NCBI GenBank assembly: GCA_029962745.1
Contig: CM057155.1
Coordinates: 33,496,361 to 33,560,360, forward strand
Source of the DNA: Echinometra lucunter
Taxonomy: Eukaryota; Echinodermata; Echinoidea; Camarodonta; Echinometridae
Length of the DNA: 64,000 nt
Reading direction: 5' to 3'
A program made the translations under genes and the position numbers. Below the pieces are notes generated by a model. The model saw only the letters and a list, made by a program, of their open reading frames with translations, did not search any database and was not told the origin of the DNA. Shown piece after piece: positions 1 through 13,200 of the stretch (its first letter is position 1; every line of letters starts with the position of its first letter).

Positions 1-1158
1 ATTTAAATACATGTTTAATAAAACCACCAACAACCACACAGAAAAACAACAAAAAAAATACACCCCAATGGCAACAATCAACATAGAGCCAATGAAAAAA
101 CTGCTTACAAGTGTTTGTTCTGGAAATGCATGAAAAAAGACATTCTTAATACCTGGAAACTACATGTAACTAAATACTGCTCCAAAAATTCTTGCTTCAT
201 CATAACGGATGATAATTATCACAGAAATACAGTATACACCAAATCCTTCACACATATTATATTATTAATTTTCATTACAGGCACTACATGTATCTATTTT
301 GTTTTTCCAATTGTTACATGAACCTTTAACAAAACACACACATGGACTAAACCCCATATCTTAGGAAAAATATACTGGTAATTCTGAAATGGCAAGAAAA
401 TATGACAGAATGCATACATCATTTGAAAAAGAATTTGAATTCACAATTTTCATTGAGGAAGAGCAATTATTATGAAATCAAACATTATTTCTTTGAAAGT
501 AATATGGAAGAAATCTAAATTTAAAAAAAATGCATGAACTTCCTGTTGCATGAACTGATGTGCATGTACATGTATGTACACATCATTAATGTGACATAAA
601 TATATGTACATCTTTACGTTGTACGGATGGAGAAATGTATCGAAAATATAGTACTCTAGCACAGAAACCGACCGGTACTTGTAATTGTGAAAGTGTTCTA
701 CTAAAAATTTGGCATCACATGCTGAAAAAATTCTCAATGGAAAACTTAGTATCATGTGTCATTATTTACAGGTCAAACACCCTCACCTATTTTTTTTTTT
801 TTCTTGCACCTGTGCCCCTCTCTACACTACATATCAACTTTTAATGCTTTAGTAAATGAACAATATTTGTATAGAATACATGTCTATCTGCCTCACTCTC
901 CCCCCCCCCCCCCCTTGAAAACTTATCCCGTATTACCACAAAAGATGGACAAGAGCAAGCGCAAATATTTATGGTCTGGCAAGAGTTAATCTATGGTCAT
1001 GTCTGACATATAATGCCTATCAGACCATGAATTTGACTTGCAGCAAGTGCAGTGTGTCGTGAAAATGCTCATTAGCCAAAGTACACACTACAGGCAAGAT
1101 GATACAGACCCTCATCCTTCTCTCTCTACCTCTCCCTTCCTCTCTCTTCCATCTCTCC

Positions 1159-1202
<44 letters not shown>

Positions 1203-3187
1203 TCAAAGGGATTCTCAGAGACATGTTGGTCATAATAATTATCATCATCAAACATAGCTTGAAGACAGCCTGATCCTAAGGCTTGGCTTGTTAATAGCCA
1301 CATGCGGATATGATTACAATGCATACAGCTGTACATGTACGTGTTTCAGTGGCTGTGCATAAAATTTTGCAATATCAAAAATACCCAGTAAAGCTGCTTC
1401 GCCAATGAGATGACTCTCTCAATTCTTTCATGAAAAAAATACCAAATCATATCAGTAATTAATGCATTATTCTTTCTAAATATAGCCTTTTCATTCAATG
1501 CAATGTAAACAGAGAGTGCAAACATGAGAAAAAACTGCATGATAAAATGATGATTGAGAAAAATAACAGAGACTACGAGAGCATAAAACAAATAGAAAGT
1601 GGGAGGAGGGAGGTATTAATGAAATGAGATACAAATAGAAGTAATTTGGAGACAATGATCAAAGATGAATTATGAAATAGGATCAAAGGCTTTCTTGTAA
1701 GAAAAAGAATAACATTAACAATGTAACAGAACGTAAAGATTCCAGGATTGCGAAATGAGGAGAAAAGACAAGATCTAAATTAAAAATGAACCCGAGTTCC
1801 AGTCATGCAATTGCAATGTGAAATAAACAATTTCAACGATGAGTTCCAGTCATGCAATTACAAGGTGAAATAAACTGTTTCAGCATTTGAAATTGATTGG
1901 AAAAGGTTAAGTCCCAGAAGTAAATAAAATTTGTGAATACCCCAAGGTTTTGAAATAATCACAAATTCAAAATAAGAAATTAACCCAGTCTTTTTAAAAA
2001 GGGCACTGCACACAAAAATGGGTACATGGGACTATACACAATGTTTGAACCAAACATTTATGCTGTTCACTGTCATGTTTCTGATATGAAGGCATTTGAA
2101 AAGTAATCCTTTTCAAAGGAGATTTCTACTATGACTCTCCCAAAACTGATATCAAAAGACTAAGAAGCTCGCAAAATATCTTTCATCTTCTCCGAGAACT
2201 CAGAGCTTCTCTTTAACCCATAGCAGTACAGAGCTTTCTGGAGGTCTAAATTAATCATTTTCAATCCTCAAATTGGCAACAACATTAATTTTTTTTCCAT
2301 GCTTACATAGTTTGAAAAAAATAAATATGGATATAACATGAACCCAAATGAATTATGATTGTAAAATTTTATCAGAAATTGCCAATTTTAACACAGAAAT
2401 AGTGATATATATATTATTCACTACGTTGCCAATTTAAAGAGTTTAATGATTAGTTACAATCAAACTGCTCTAAATCGAGAACACCACACCATACAGTGTT
2501 GGGAATGGGCTCAAATTTTTCAGTGAATTTTTCTCTTTCTGCTCATGTATAATATGTACTGCTCAGCATTCTGGACCAACAGATACTGCAAAAAAGTCTC
2601 CTAAAGGAGACACTGTACCTCTACGGGTTAAAAGAGGAAGGTACACATGCAGGCCAATAGAAACAGAAACTGAAAGAAGGCGGTAAATAAAAGAATGAAA
2701 ATGATCTTGAAAGTGAAAAGGGAGAGAGAGAGAGGAAGAGAAAAGAGACACACACAGCTGTCATCCAAGCCAGCAGCCATGTCGGGAGAAAACAGATGCA
2801 GAGTTGAACGGAGCAATGCATCCAACAGACCTACACTGTACTCACACCGTGCATCATGCAGAGAGACTTCACGTTGATAGAAACAGATTCATATTAATGA
2901 CTCGGGGATTGGGGGTGTCTACATGAACTTTACATGAGGTTGGGACGGCCCGTCACGAGTATGAAGTAGGGCGCAGGTTTCTCAAATTAAGGGGAATGCA
3001 ATTTGATGTCAAGTCACTTGATGCTTCAGGTGCAATGGAAAGCATGAATTGCATACATTCTCTCAACATTTCTGCTTTTGCTAAAGCATTCCACATGTAC
3101 ATGTACTGTGAGTCTCATGCCCATTTTTATGTTCATCATGTCTTATTTTACACTGTCATATGATAAACTTGACACATTGCTAGTAGA

Positions 3188-3721
3188 CCCGGGGGGGGGG
3201 GGGGGGGGGGGGGGGGTCACTTCCATTGAAGAGTGGACAGCATCCGCGAGAAAAAAAACGTGGAAAAAGGGTATTTTTTCAGGGGTAGGCGCGGAACGCG
3301 CAGAACGCGAATAGAGTGTCAAAAACGCAAAAAATTGAAAAAAAGCCCCCTAAATCACGATAATCTAAAACGCAAAAAGGGTATGTAATTTGCACCGACT
3401 GCGGGACCGACTGTAACAAGACCCGTGCCACGGAAAATCCTATAACGCCTGTGTAAAACATAATGAGACAGTGAATTATCTCGAGATAAAAACGGCTCCA
3501 AACTTTCAATGGACCCCACTATCACTTTGGGGTATGAAAACAGGAATATCCTCATTTAGGGTATAGGGTGCAAATCTGGGACATCTGCACAAAATCCGTG
3601 TTTAGGGTGTCCTAGCGGCCTGCCCTTGAATCCTCGTTTAGGGTGCTTTTTGAAGGATGATTCTCGCGGATGCTGTCCACTCTTCAATGGAAGTGAACCC
3701 CCCCCCCCCCCCCCCCCCGGG
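3188..3721. mobile_element. hAT-like non-autonomous element with G/C-homopolymer ends
   Basis: It begins CCCGGGG(n) and ends C(n)CCCGGG. The inverted arms continue as cacttccattgaagagtgg and cagcatccgcgag. An 8-bp target duplication, CTAGTAGA, flanks it (3180-3187 and 3722-3729). No transposase frame is present. Confidence 0.85.
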
Positions 3722-5513
3722 CTAGTAGATCAACTTCAGAAGTCCTGAATTAATAATAGTAATAATACATCCATCAACATGATTTCATTCATATATTCAT
3801 GTACATGTACATATTTCAATCCAGCACACATCACATGACAGTAAGGTCCCTGTGTGCTCCCTGAAATGTCTCTGGAAATGTGTGTATTATCCTACAGCTA
3901 CATCCATACAGTGATTATACAGTGCTTTCATGCTATGTGTCGGTGTTCAGTGCTAGTGTTTATTTTGGCGTAAAATCATCATATAACACCCCCTATGAAA
4001 TGAGTCAGAGATTGTTCAGTGTTAAATGCTGACCTCTGATTTTGAAAGGTATTTCCGGTCAGGTGTGTAATTTTGGTTGAATGTCATCTGCTGAAATGAG
4101 CTACATGTAGGCAGTCTGTGTTTAATGTATGTACAAAGTCCCATTGACTAATATATATTCATTTTACAGGTTTTGGTGTTAGTGTTGCCAGTTATGTGAT
4201 ACTCTGAGGACTTCTGAAAAGAAGAAGTTGTGTGAATTTTGTATTACAGAAGTGAATTCTTCTCTTTTCATATACATGTACAGTACATGTAGGCTAAAGT
4301 GAACCAATGTTTGGTCTAGTGTTAAATCTATACCAGATGGGCCTATTTATTTGCAAACCTTCTTTTAATACCTTTTCAAAGAGGCTCAAAGCATATGCTA
4401 AGTCCCATCTAGTCATTTTTGTTTTATTGTACAGGTACATGTAATTAAGTGTAATTAAACTCATAATTTCTGATCACACACTACTTTTGACACTATGCGT
4501 GGCAATATACACCCTGTATAGTTGTTATTGCATTCATATGTATATGTATGTAAGAGGAAGTTCTATGAATTATTCAAATCTATCAGGATGGGTTTTTTTT
4601 TTTTTTTTTTTTTTTGGAGAAATTGTACAGAAAGGTTACATTTTTCCCTCAATATACACACTATACTACATTTTCCTTATCAGCATGCAGACAATTTATT
4701 ACAAGGAATGGATTTTACTAATGTATTTATAGTAATTACAATTACCTATTTAAAATTATAACAACAATATCAACATAAAACAAATCGTAAAAAAATACAT
4801 TATTGTATATATTACATGTATCTACATGTATCTGCCAACTTGAATGTTCACTACCAGCTCAAAGTCTATACTTTCACAACATTCACAAATGTACAGGAAC
4901 TAAACAGTATATACAGTGTACTTGACCTACACACTGATACAAAGTCCTTCTGCTGCTAAAGCCACAGACTTGCTACACATCTTAGTGTGATAGCATGTGG
5001 TTTCCTGCACACACCCTTAGAGTACCTTCCTTTTCCCCCTTGGGCATCCACTTAAAGCTGACCATTGCTGAGGAGAGCAAACTGATATCATGAACTAGCC
5101 GCACTCCACGGTAAATCACGTTTTAACACCCCCCCCCCCCCCCCCGAATGCTTAGCTACAAAAAAATCACTCCCATTCATAAACAGTATGTATGTTCTGC
5201 ATTAGAAATGGACTAATTAATAAATTTCTGTGATTTCAGCTCTTCTTACTCATGAATAATGTGTTATTTCCAGTATTTTGAATCTAAAGATACTGCAAAT
5301 GTGTCACTAAAAGGATACAATATACTGCTCCAGGTTCAATAATGAACCAATACACATTGTTATTTTGGAAAATGAAAGTAATTGCAGTCTCATAAAATTG
5401 CTGCTTTAACACTTCAGCTTAATAATTCAATATCGGTAATGGCTTTGATGGATTTTAGCTTTTTAGCAGTATTCCAGGACACAAATATAATGGGATAAGT
5501 TAATTGCCATTAA

Positions 5514-6001
5514 AGGCATTGGCTAACTTTGTGAGCAGCTGATTTAAAAAATTCTCAAACTAAGATGAAACAAGTGTATGAGTACTTGTATTTATACTCA
5601 AAAACCCTGAAACCAACCATAATTTGGAAGGAAATGCTGTAAGTTAAACGCAAACCACGATTTTATTAGCTTTCGTCTCGAGAGACAATGAACTAAGAGG
5701 ACCGTTTGCGCGAATTAAAAAATACCGTTACTTGCCTTCCGCCGCGTGATACGTCAATACACACAGTGCGGTCCGTTGAGTCATTTGCGCATGCGCACTC
5801 CTTACGTTGGGTCCATGCAACCGACCCTCGTATATTTTTCAAACATTGGTTCACATTTCTAATATTTAAAAATATTTCCCGTGGATATTATGCTCTGAAA
5901 CTTTCACACTGTTATTTTTACACTATAACCCTAATGTATATCCCATTTTTAAGTAACAAAATGAGATTTTTTTAATATCATAACAATGTTAGCCAATGCC
6001 T
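5514..6001. mobile_element. TTAA-flanked element, 488 bp
   Basis: Ends AGGCATTGGCTAAC and GTTAGCCAATGCCT, with TTAA on both sides. The interior is locally CpG-rich near 5740-5830. Confidence 0.8.
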
Positions 6002-6221
6002 TTAAGGATTAGCCTCACCTAATAGTGGGCATGTACATATAGACCAAATTTACCTTTTGAATTACCAGTAACATTATTTGAGCACTGAAACTGATGCTGT
6101 AAATTATGACCATTTCAAAAAAAGACTAGTGAATAATTGCACTCATAATATTCACACACAAGTAAAGCTAAATTTAGGATGGACCATCATGCTAAATCAC
6201 TTTTCCTACTATATTCTTTGA

Positions 6222-6506
6222 AGGGATATCATAGTCAGAATATATGGGTTCCGAGATGTTCGCTGACTCCCCTTGCTTCTACTTCAAAAGCGTATCTCTT
6301 GGTATTGAGTAATACATCAGCGCAAAGGTCAGCAAACTTTCTCAACTTTCGCGCGAGTGAAAAATATTGTTGGGAATTCTCTCTGTGCTGCATGTGTGTT
6401 CTGTATTGATTGTGTATAACACTTCATCAGTGCATTATACGTATGGCCGAGGATTTCCACTTCATCCCCATGCTAAATCCTGTAGACTCAGCACTACAAT
6501 ATCCCT
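6222..6506. mobile_element. Probable TTAA-type MITE, 285 bp
   Basis: Ends AGGGATAT and ATATCCCT. Right flank TTAA, left flank TTGA. Confidence 0.55.
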
Positions 6507-6525
6507 TTAATTCTTGACCGCTTAA

Positions 6526-6923
6526 CCCATTCGTGACATAGGTCCACATTTTGTGGTTTGGCCTAATATCTTTTGATGCAAATCATACCAAATACATGAG
6601 CAGAAAGAGCAAAAAATTCTACACAAACTGTGCCCATTTTGATTGCGTCAATATTGGTTGTTTGATGCTGAAAATTTTTTAAAGGAAAATAAGCATTAAA
6701 ATCCTTAAATTGGCAATGTGATTGAAAGTCTAAAATCACCGTTTTCCCCAGCAAATTGGCAACTTTTTGACTTCTCATCATAATTTCTGTCAATTTATAT
6801 TCATTACAGATACATGATGTTTTATAAGAAAAATGTAGCAATAAAATAAAAATGTTGGTGTTGCCAATTTGAAGAATAAAAGCTGATCAAATTAGGCTTT
6901 AAATAATTCCTGTCAGGAACGGG
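6526..6923 (+). mobile_element. TTAA-flanked MITE (family R1)
   Basis: Ends CCCATTCGTGACA and complement, flanked by TTAA on both sides. The body includes ccttaaattggcaatgtgat. piggyBac-like by target and CCC terminus. Confidence 0.85.
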
Positions 6924-7101
6924 TTAAAGGCCTGATATAGTTTCTGAGATCATTTGTTCAGATGATAGATCATACTAAAATATGGTTACTAATCACCTTT
7001 GAAATTTTAGGTACAACTGATACCTCCATGGCTCAACTGCAATACAGCCTTGAATGCGCCATACATTTTAAAAAAAAATATGTGAGCAAGTTGCTACTCA
7101 C

Positions 7102-7204
7102 CATGGCAAATTTCTGACAGTGATCGGTGGACTGAGCGAGGTCTCCTTCAGCTTGCTGATGTTGTGTACTGTATGGCTGAAAGTGGCCTCAGAGCGACTA
7201 CCAT
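7102..7204 (-). CDS. USP7: USP7 coding exon 3 (start of MATH domain)
   Basis: The exon is 103 nt, with acceptor tgctctgccattcag and donor gtgagt. The translation GSRSEATFSHTV, then SKLKETSLSPPITVRNLPW, matches the opening of the USP7 MATH/TRAF domain (human WRSEATF...LSPP..VRNLPWKIMV). The final Trp codon is split TG|G. The next exon should start with the KIM-like strand. I could not find it in 1-7101. Confidence 0.92.
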
Positions 7205-10200
7205 CTGAATGGCAGAGCACAAGAAAGAGAGAGACAGAGAAACAGAGAGAGGTTATCAATAAACGAAAGTTCATAGGTTTACAAATTTGTACAATATTCA
7301 AGTGCTTGTCTGTTGTCAAAGGATACACCAACCTGTCAAACAAATATGACAAGGTGCTAGAAACACATCAGTTGAGAGCCAGAAACATGTGTAACTCTGT
7401 GTTGAGCCCTTGTGGCTTTTAGTACTAGATACATGTACATGGCTTAATATCATTTCTTAATATCTTTAAAACATATTCTCAACATATCTAATAGAGAAAT
7501 AAACAAGGCATTAGCAATATTGTGTCTCGCCCACATGTGAAAATAACTAGAAATATCACGATCTCTGTTGCCATGCAACAGAATTGTATCCAAAGCTCAT
7601 TGTGAAATATCTGCCATGACTTCACCATGTGAACTCTGAAGGCACCATAACATGAATATCACCCAAGTTTGTTTGCCATCGCAGCAACATGTGCAGAGTT
7701 ATGTGTCATAAGAGAGTATTGCAGGTAAACTTTAACATTTGACCTCAAATGACCTTTGACCTTATCATGTGACCTCCGATGGCACCATAACATGCAGATC
7801 CCCTTAGACATCTTCAACCCAAGTTTGGATGAAAAGTGAGAGACAGTTGCAAAGTTATCTGTCATAAGAGAGTCTTGCAGGTAAAGTTTAACATTTGACC
7901 TCAAATGACCTTCGACTTTACCATGTGACTTCTGAAGGCACCATAACATGAATGTACCCCAAGTGCATCTATTTCTCAAGTTTGGTTGCTATTGCAGCAA
8001 CATGTGCAGAGTTATGCGTCTTGCAGTTAAACTTTTAACATTTGACCTCAAATGACCTTTGACCTTATCATGTGACCTCCGATGGCACCATAACATGCAG
8101 ATCCCCTTAGTACATCTACAACCCAAGTTAGGTTGAAAAGTGAGACAGTTGCAAAGTTATCTGTCATAAGAGAGTCTTGCAGGTAAACTTTAACATTTGA
8201 CATGAAATGACCTTTGACCTTACCATGTAACCTCCAAAGGCATCATAACATGAATGCACCCCAAGTGCATCTATCACCCAAGTTTGGTTGCCATTGCAGC
8301 AACAGTTGCCAAGTTATGCGTCTTGCAGGTAAACTTTAAAATATAACCTCAAATGACCTTTGACCTTATCATGTGACCTCCGAAAGCACCATTACATGCA
8401 GGTCCCTTTACTGCATCTATAATCCAACTTTGTTTGAAAATGAGAGACAGTTGCAAAGTTATCTGTCATAAGAGAGTCTTGCAGGGAAACTGTAACGTCT
8501 GACCTGAGATGACCTTTGACCTTACCATGTGACCTCCCAAGGCATCATAACATGAATGTACCCCAAGTGCATCTATCACCCAAGTTTGGTTGCCACTGCA
8601 GCAACAGTTGCCAAGTTATATGTCATAAGAGAGTCTTGCATGTAAACTTTAACATTTGTGACGGACGAACGACGGACGGACGACGGACAGACGCCATTTG
8701 GAACCCGTAGTCTCGCAACTCTCGCCTTCACCTCTGGTGGGCGAGCCAAAAAGGAATGAGGAAGGATGATAAATAGAGACCATCTAACAAACAGGGATGT
8801 GACCAACACATCAAGAGAAACATTCAGATGAACACAAAAATTACTTTTTCACAAGAGATGGCAATCTCCATCCCCATTCATGACAGGAATTATTTGAAGC
8901 CTAATTTGATCACCTTTTATTCTTCAAATTGGCAACACCAACAGTTTTATTTTATTGCCACATTTTTCTTATAAAACATCATGTATCTATTAAACTGACA
9001 AAAAGTATGATAAGAGGTCAAAAAGTTGCCAATTTGCAGGAGAAAAGAGTGATTTTAAACTCTCTATCACATTGCCAATTTAAGGATTTTAATGCTTATT
9101 TCCTTTGAAAAATTTTCAGCATCAAACAACAAATATTGAGGCAGCCAAAATGGGAACAGTTTGTGTAGAATTTTTTGCTCTTTCTGCTCATGTATTTGGT
9201 ATGATTTTCAGGGCTTTGCATCAAAAGTTATTAGGCCAAACCACAAAATGTGGACCTCTGTCACGAATGGGTTAAACAGATCTCTTTAAAAAACTTCAAG
9301 AGGTACATTATTCACAAATCCAGTGAACTTGTAAAGCAATCTGCACGTAAGTACAGTAAAGCAGGAGATACTCAAGACACACTGAAGTTATTTTCTTCTG
9401 ACAGTAAAATGAAAAATAATGTAGCTTGACACCTGCATGGCTATGCTTTCAATTCCCATCTAAAATATCTTGGCTGAAAAAAAAAAAAAAAAAAAAAAAA
9501 ACATTCTCAAGACAAATCATATGATTCTTTGAGAAAGAAAAATAATGTATGCTGAGAGTACATGTACATGTAAATCAAATGGTGTTACCCTTTGTGTGAA
9601 CAAAGCTCATAATTAATCAAATTCTAGTTCATCACTTATGAAAATATATGCCATTAAAATCATCAAACAATTGAGTATTGATTTTAAAGAACAAGTTTTT
9701 ATTATCTACATGTACATACTTACATGTATTTTTATTCACATCTTCATCTACATTGTACACCTGCAAAGCCCACAATTGCAGCTGCAGACCAAGCACCATA
9801 AGCCAGCATACATTTACACCAAATTACTCATGTTTGCAAAAGCAAGCAGTGTGTATTCCTGTCAGAATATTGGATATTGCTAAATTACTGAAAAGGATGA
9901 TAGGCCAACAGTTTGCCTATCATCCTTTTCAGTAATTTGCGCCAACTAATGTTTTGCAAAAGTCACAATTGTACATTACGAGCACTGGCCGACAATGATG
10001 CACTTTATATAATTCTACATGTAAATTAAGTGAATATCATGTGTACTATATTCGTCAGTGTTTCCAATTTTGTCATACATAAAAGAAGTCACTGCATTTG
10101 CCTGTAGCAATGACATTTATGAGAAAAGAGGGGGGCTGGTATTATCATTATCATTGAAATATGCATTAAAATTTCCGGTTTAAAGATAGTAGATTAACAA

Positions 10201-13200
10201 AAAACAAACAAAAAAATCAATATAATTCACATGTGAAGATACATGTACACCTGTACATACATGTATCTATAAGATCATGCATTCCTTCATACATTTGTAT
10301 GCGTATCTATATGAGGCCTTCGTGATGAATATTAAGCATACTCCATTACTGTATTCAATAGCAGTGAACAGCACCAGAGAAGGACAAAGGAATCATTTAA
10401 AGAGCATTTGAAGGATTGGTCATTAAGATTTCATCTCCTTATCGCTTGGTTAATGCATCTTCAGTAGGAGATTGAAATCAGCTCCATTAGATAATGAGAG
10501 AGAGAGAGGGGTTCCTTACAGCCTCTAGGCTACAGTAAGCTTGGAGGAGATAAGTGCCTTCGTAACGCAAATAGTTTCATTTTGTCAATGTAAAGTGTAG
10601 ATGCGTGCACTGCATGTATTTTGATTTGTACGCAGTTCCTGCACTTAATCTTTTTCACAGAAGAAAGCAGAAAGTATACTGTATCATTTCCAAGTGCACA
10701 CATTTCCCATCTGCAAGTTGCGTACCCTAATTATACACAATCAATACGAAAAATTAGAAAAATTGCATTTTCAAGAAATTTTATAATGGCAATGCTGTTG
10801 ACTGATGATATCATTTTCCCTTTAGAAGCAATCCACTATTCTAAGAGGCAAAGCTTTCTTGTACTGATTAAATCAGGTTTCCAGTGGCACTCAGCCCGTT
10901 TCAATTCTTTTCATCGACCAAAACTGATAATTCATTTCAGATGTGACAAATATACACATGTACATATTTTTTTTCCTATGGCCTATCGTTGTCCGAGTAT
11001 CAATTACTGATCATTGATAAATTTTGCCAGGCTGTACACAAGAGGGCATTAACCCATTTGTGACAGAGGTCCACATTTTGTGGTTTGGCCTAATATCTTT
11101 TGATGCAAAGCCCTACACAAACTGTGCCTATTTTGGTTGCGTCAATATTCATTGTTTGATGCTGAAAATTTTTTAAAGGAAAATAAGCATTAAAATCCTT
11201 AAATTGGCAATGTGATAGAAAGTTTAAAATCACTGTTTTCCCCTGCAAATTGGCAACTTTTTAACTTCTCATCATAATTTCTGTCAATTTATGTTCATTT
11301 CAGATACATGACATTTTATAAGAAAAATGTAGCAATAAAATAAAAATGTTGGTGTTGCCAATTTGAAGGATAAACGCTGATCAAATTAGGCTTTAAATAA
11401 TTCCTGTCATGAATGGGTTAAAGATTTGAGTAAGCACAGCATGTGTCAATACAACAATTTAAGGCCTTTTGGCATCACATCACATTCCTTTAGCCATTGC
11501 TAGAAACCTTAGGAGAAAATCATTGTATGTACAGTATACATGTACATGGACTTTGACAATCTTAGCTACTAGTACATGTACAAGTACATGTAATACAAGT
11601 CATTGCCCGAGATGAAAGGAGAAATAGCAAACACTCCTCAAATCAATTTTCAATTCAAGACTTTTTTGGTCATTCAATCAACTATGAAACAGGATTTAAC
11701 AGAATCTAGGATTTAAATTTTTTTGTTCTTGTTGTTTCACATGCTGCATAGAACTTAAGCCATTTCATTTACATAAAGGTACAGTTTGAAGCTTTTCTAG
11801 CATTTAAAGACCAAGTAACACTCAAACTTCTCAAAGACCTGAATAACTACGCAACTGCTACTCATTTTAACTGTCGTGAAAATGGGAGCAAGCTTTTCAT
11901 TAAGCGGGCGCCAAGCGCAATTTAACTCCCGGTCCAAAGAATTTTGCACCTGGTTCAAATGCAAACTAGCAGGCCCAAGCCCCAGAAAAATCACCAATCG
12001 GCGCCCGATACGTCACAGCAATATGCTGACGAATTGCGCTGTTTTCCACTACAAAGTTTGTCCAAAATCACAGAAAAAATCGACTTTACAGCGATTGTTT
12101 TAGACACAAAACTTACTGAAATGGTCGTGACGAGCTAGTCTATGGCTATGCGGCACTGCCTGCTGCCGCACGCACCGCCGGCATGCAAGCTTGGCCAGCT
12201 GGCTAGACTTGCTTCTCATTAGGTCTGATGTGCATACGTTGTTGTTGCTGTGCGCTGCTCTTGAAAATACGCGACCTTCAAGTCGATCGCTTTTTCGCAG
12301 CAAACAATGAGATTCCCTGTGAGTGACTCATCTCTTGTGTGTATTTCTTTTTTCTCTTCTTTCCTTTTTCCTTTATTTCTGAATGAAAGATCCCGGATAT
12401 TGTCATGTTGATCTGCATTATGATAATAAACATTTTTGATGCACGATTGAAGTTTTGAAACGTTTGAACTGACTGAATTTTTGATTGAGGAAATGACTCC
12501 TGGTTATCCCAAAATCTGGAGGACCAGGAGCCACTTTTCTTAAATTGTTGGCTCCTGGTCCACCTTGGCTTAATGAAAAGCTTGAATGGGAGAATAAGAA
12601 ATAAAACACGGCAAGAATATCATTTGTATAGAATGCTTGAGCAGATAACCTTTTCCACAGCTACACCAACTACCACTGAAATATAGGCAATCTATTACGA
12701 TAGCAAGCACAATTCTTGTACATGTAGAAGCCCCTACTCAGAACTCTGTACATGTATACTGATGATGAATGCCTACATTACACGGACATATTCCCAATAG
12801 GCACTTAGTCTGCCTCTCCTACCGTAAATTGGTGCTTCCATTTCCCCCACGTACACTAATTGGTAAACACAAATTTATGAGATGCATTCGGTGTCAAAGT
12901 ATGTCCAGTGGAGAGCTTAAGCTCTCTTACAAGACTGGCTGCCTTAAACAAAGACAGCACAAGAATACATGTAGGTAGATATGAAATCAACATAAATTTA
13001 CAGAAAAATACATTTTACTTTAAATGTAACCTTAATAATCTGCAACTCAGAAAAAATATTAACATCTATGTTATGGGCCACATAAAGTTCCACCCCTCCT
13101 CTTTATCCTGAACTCTTTTCAGATAACTGTGTAATAAGCATGGAAAACATAAAAATGATACAGGATTACTTCCATACAAATCAAGTCATACACGTATCAT

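Larger units (their letters stand above)
1..7101 (-). other. USP7 intron 3 (partial), no exon seen
   Basis: No MATH-domain exon could be found here on the minus strand. The stretch holds (CT)n at 1158-1199, a 47-bp duplication near 1795-1888, an old diverged MITE copy (~2214-2570), a hAT-like element (3188-3721), poly-T (4591-4614), a C run near 5130-5145, and TTAA-flanked elements at 5514-6001, 6222-6506 and 6526-6923. The next USP7 exon probably lies beyond position 1. Confidence 0.6.

Noticed and set aside
1..7101. Further USP7 exons (rest of MATH domain)
   Set aside because: No minus-strand segment with acceptor, donor and KIM/FYP-like MATH residues could be found. The 12-kb size of intron 2 makes an exon beyond the window likely.
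10621..11010. 129-codon plus-strand frame
   Set aside because: No recognisable domain, AT-rich composition like the surrounding intron, and inside USP7 intron 2 on the opposite strand.
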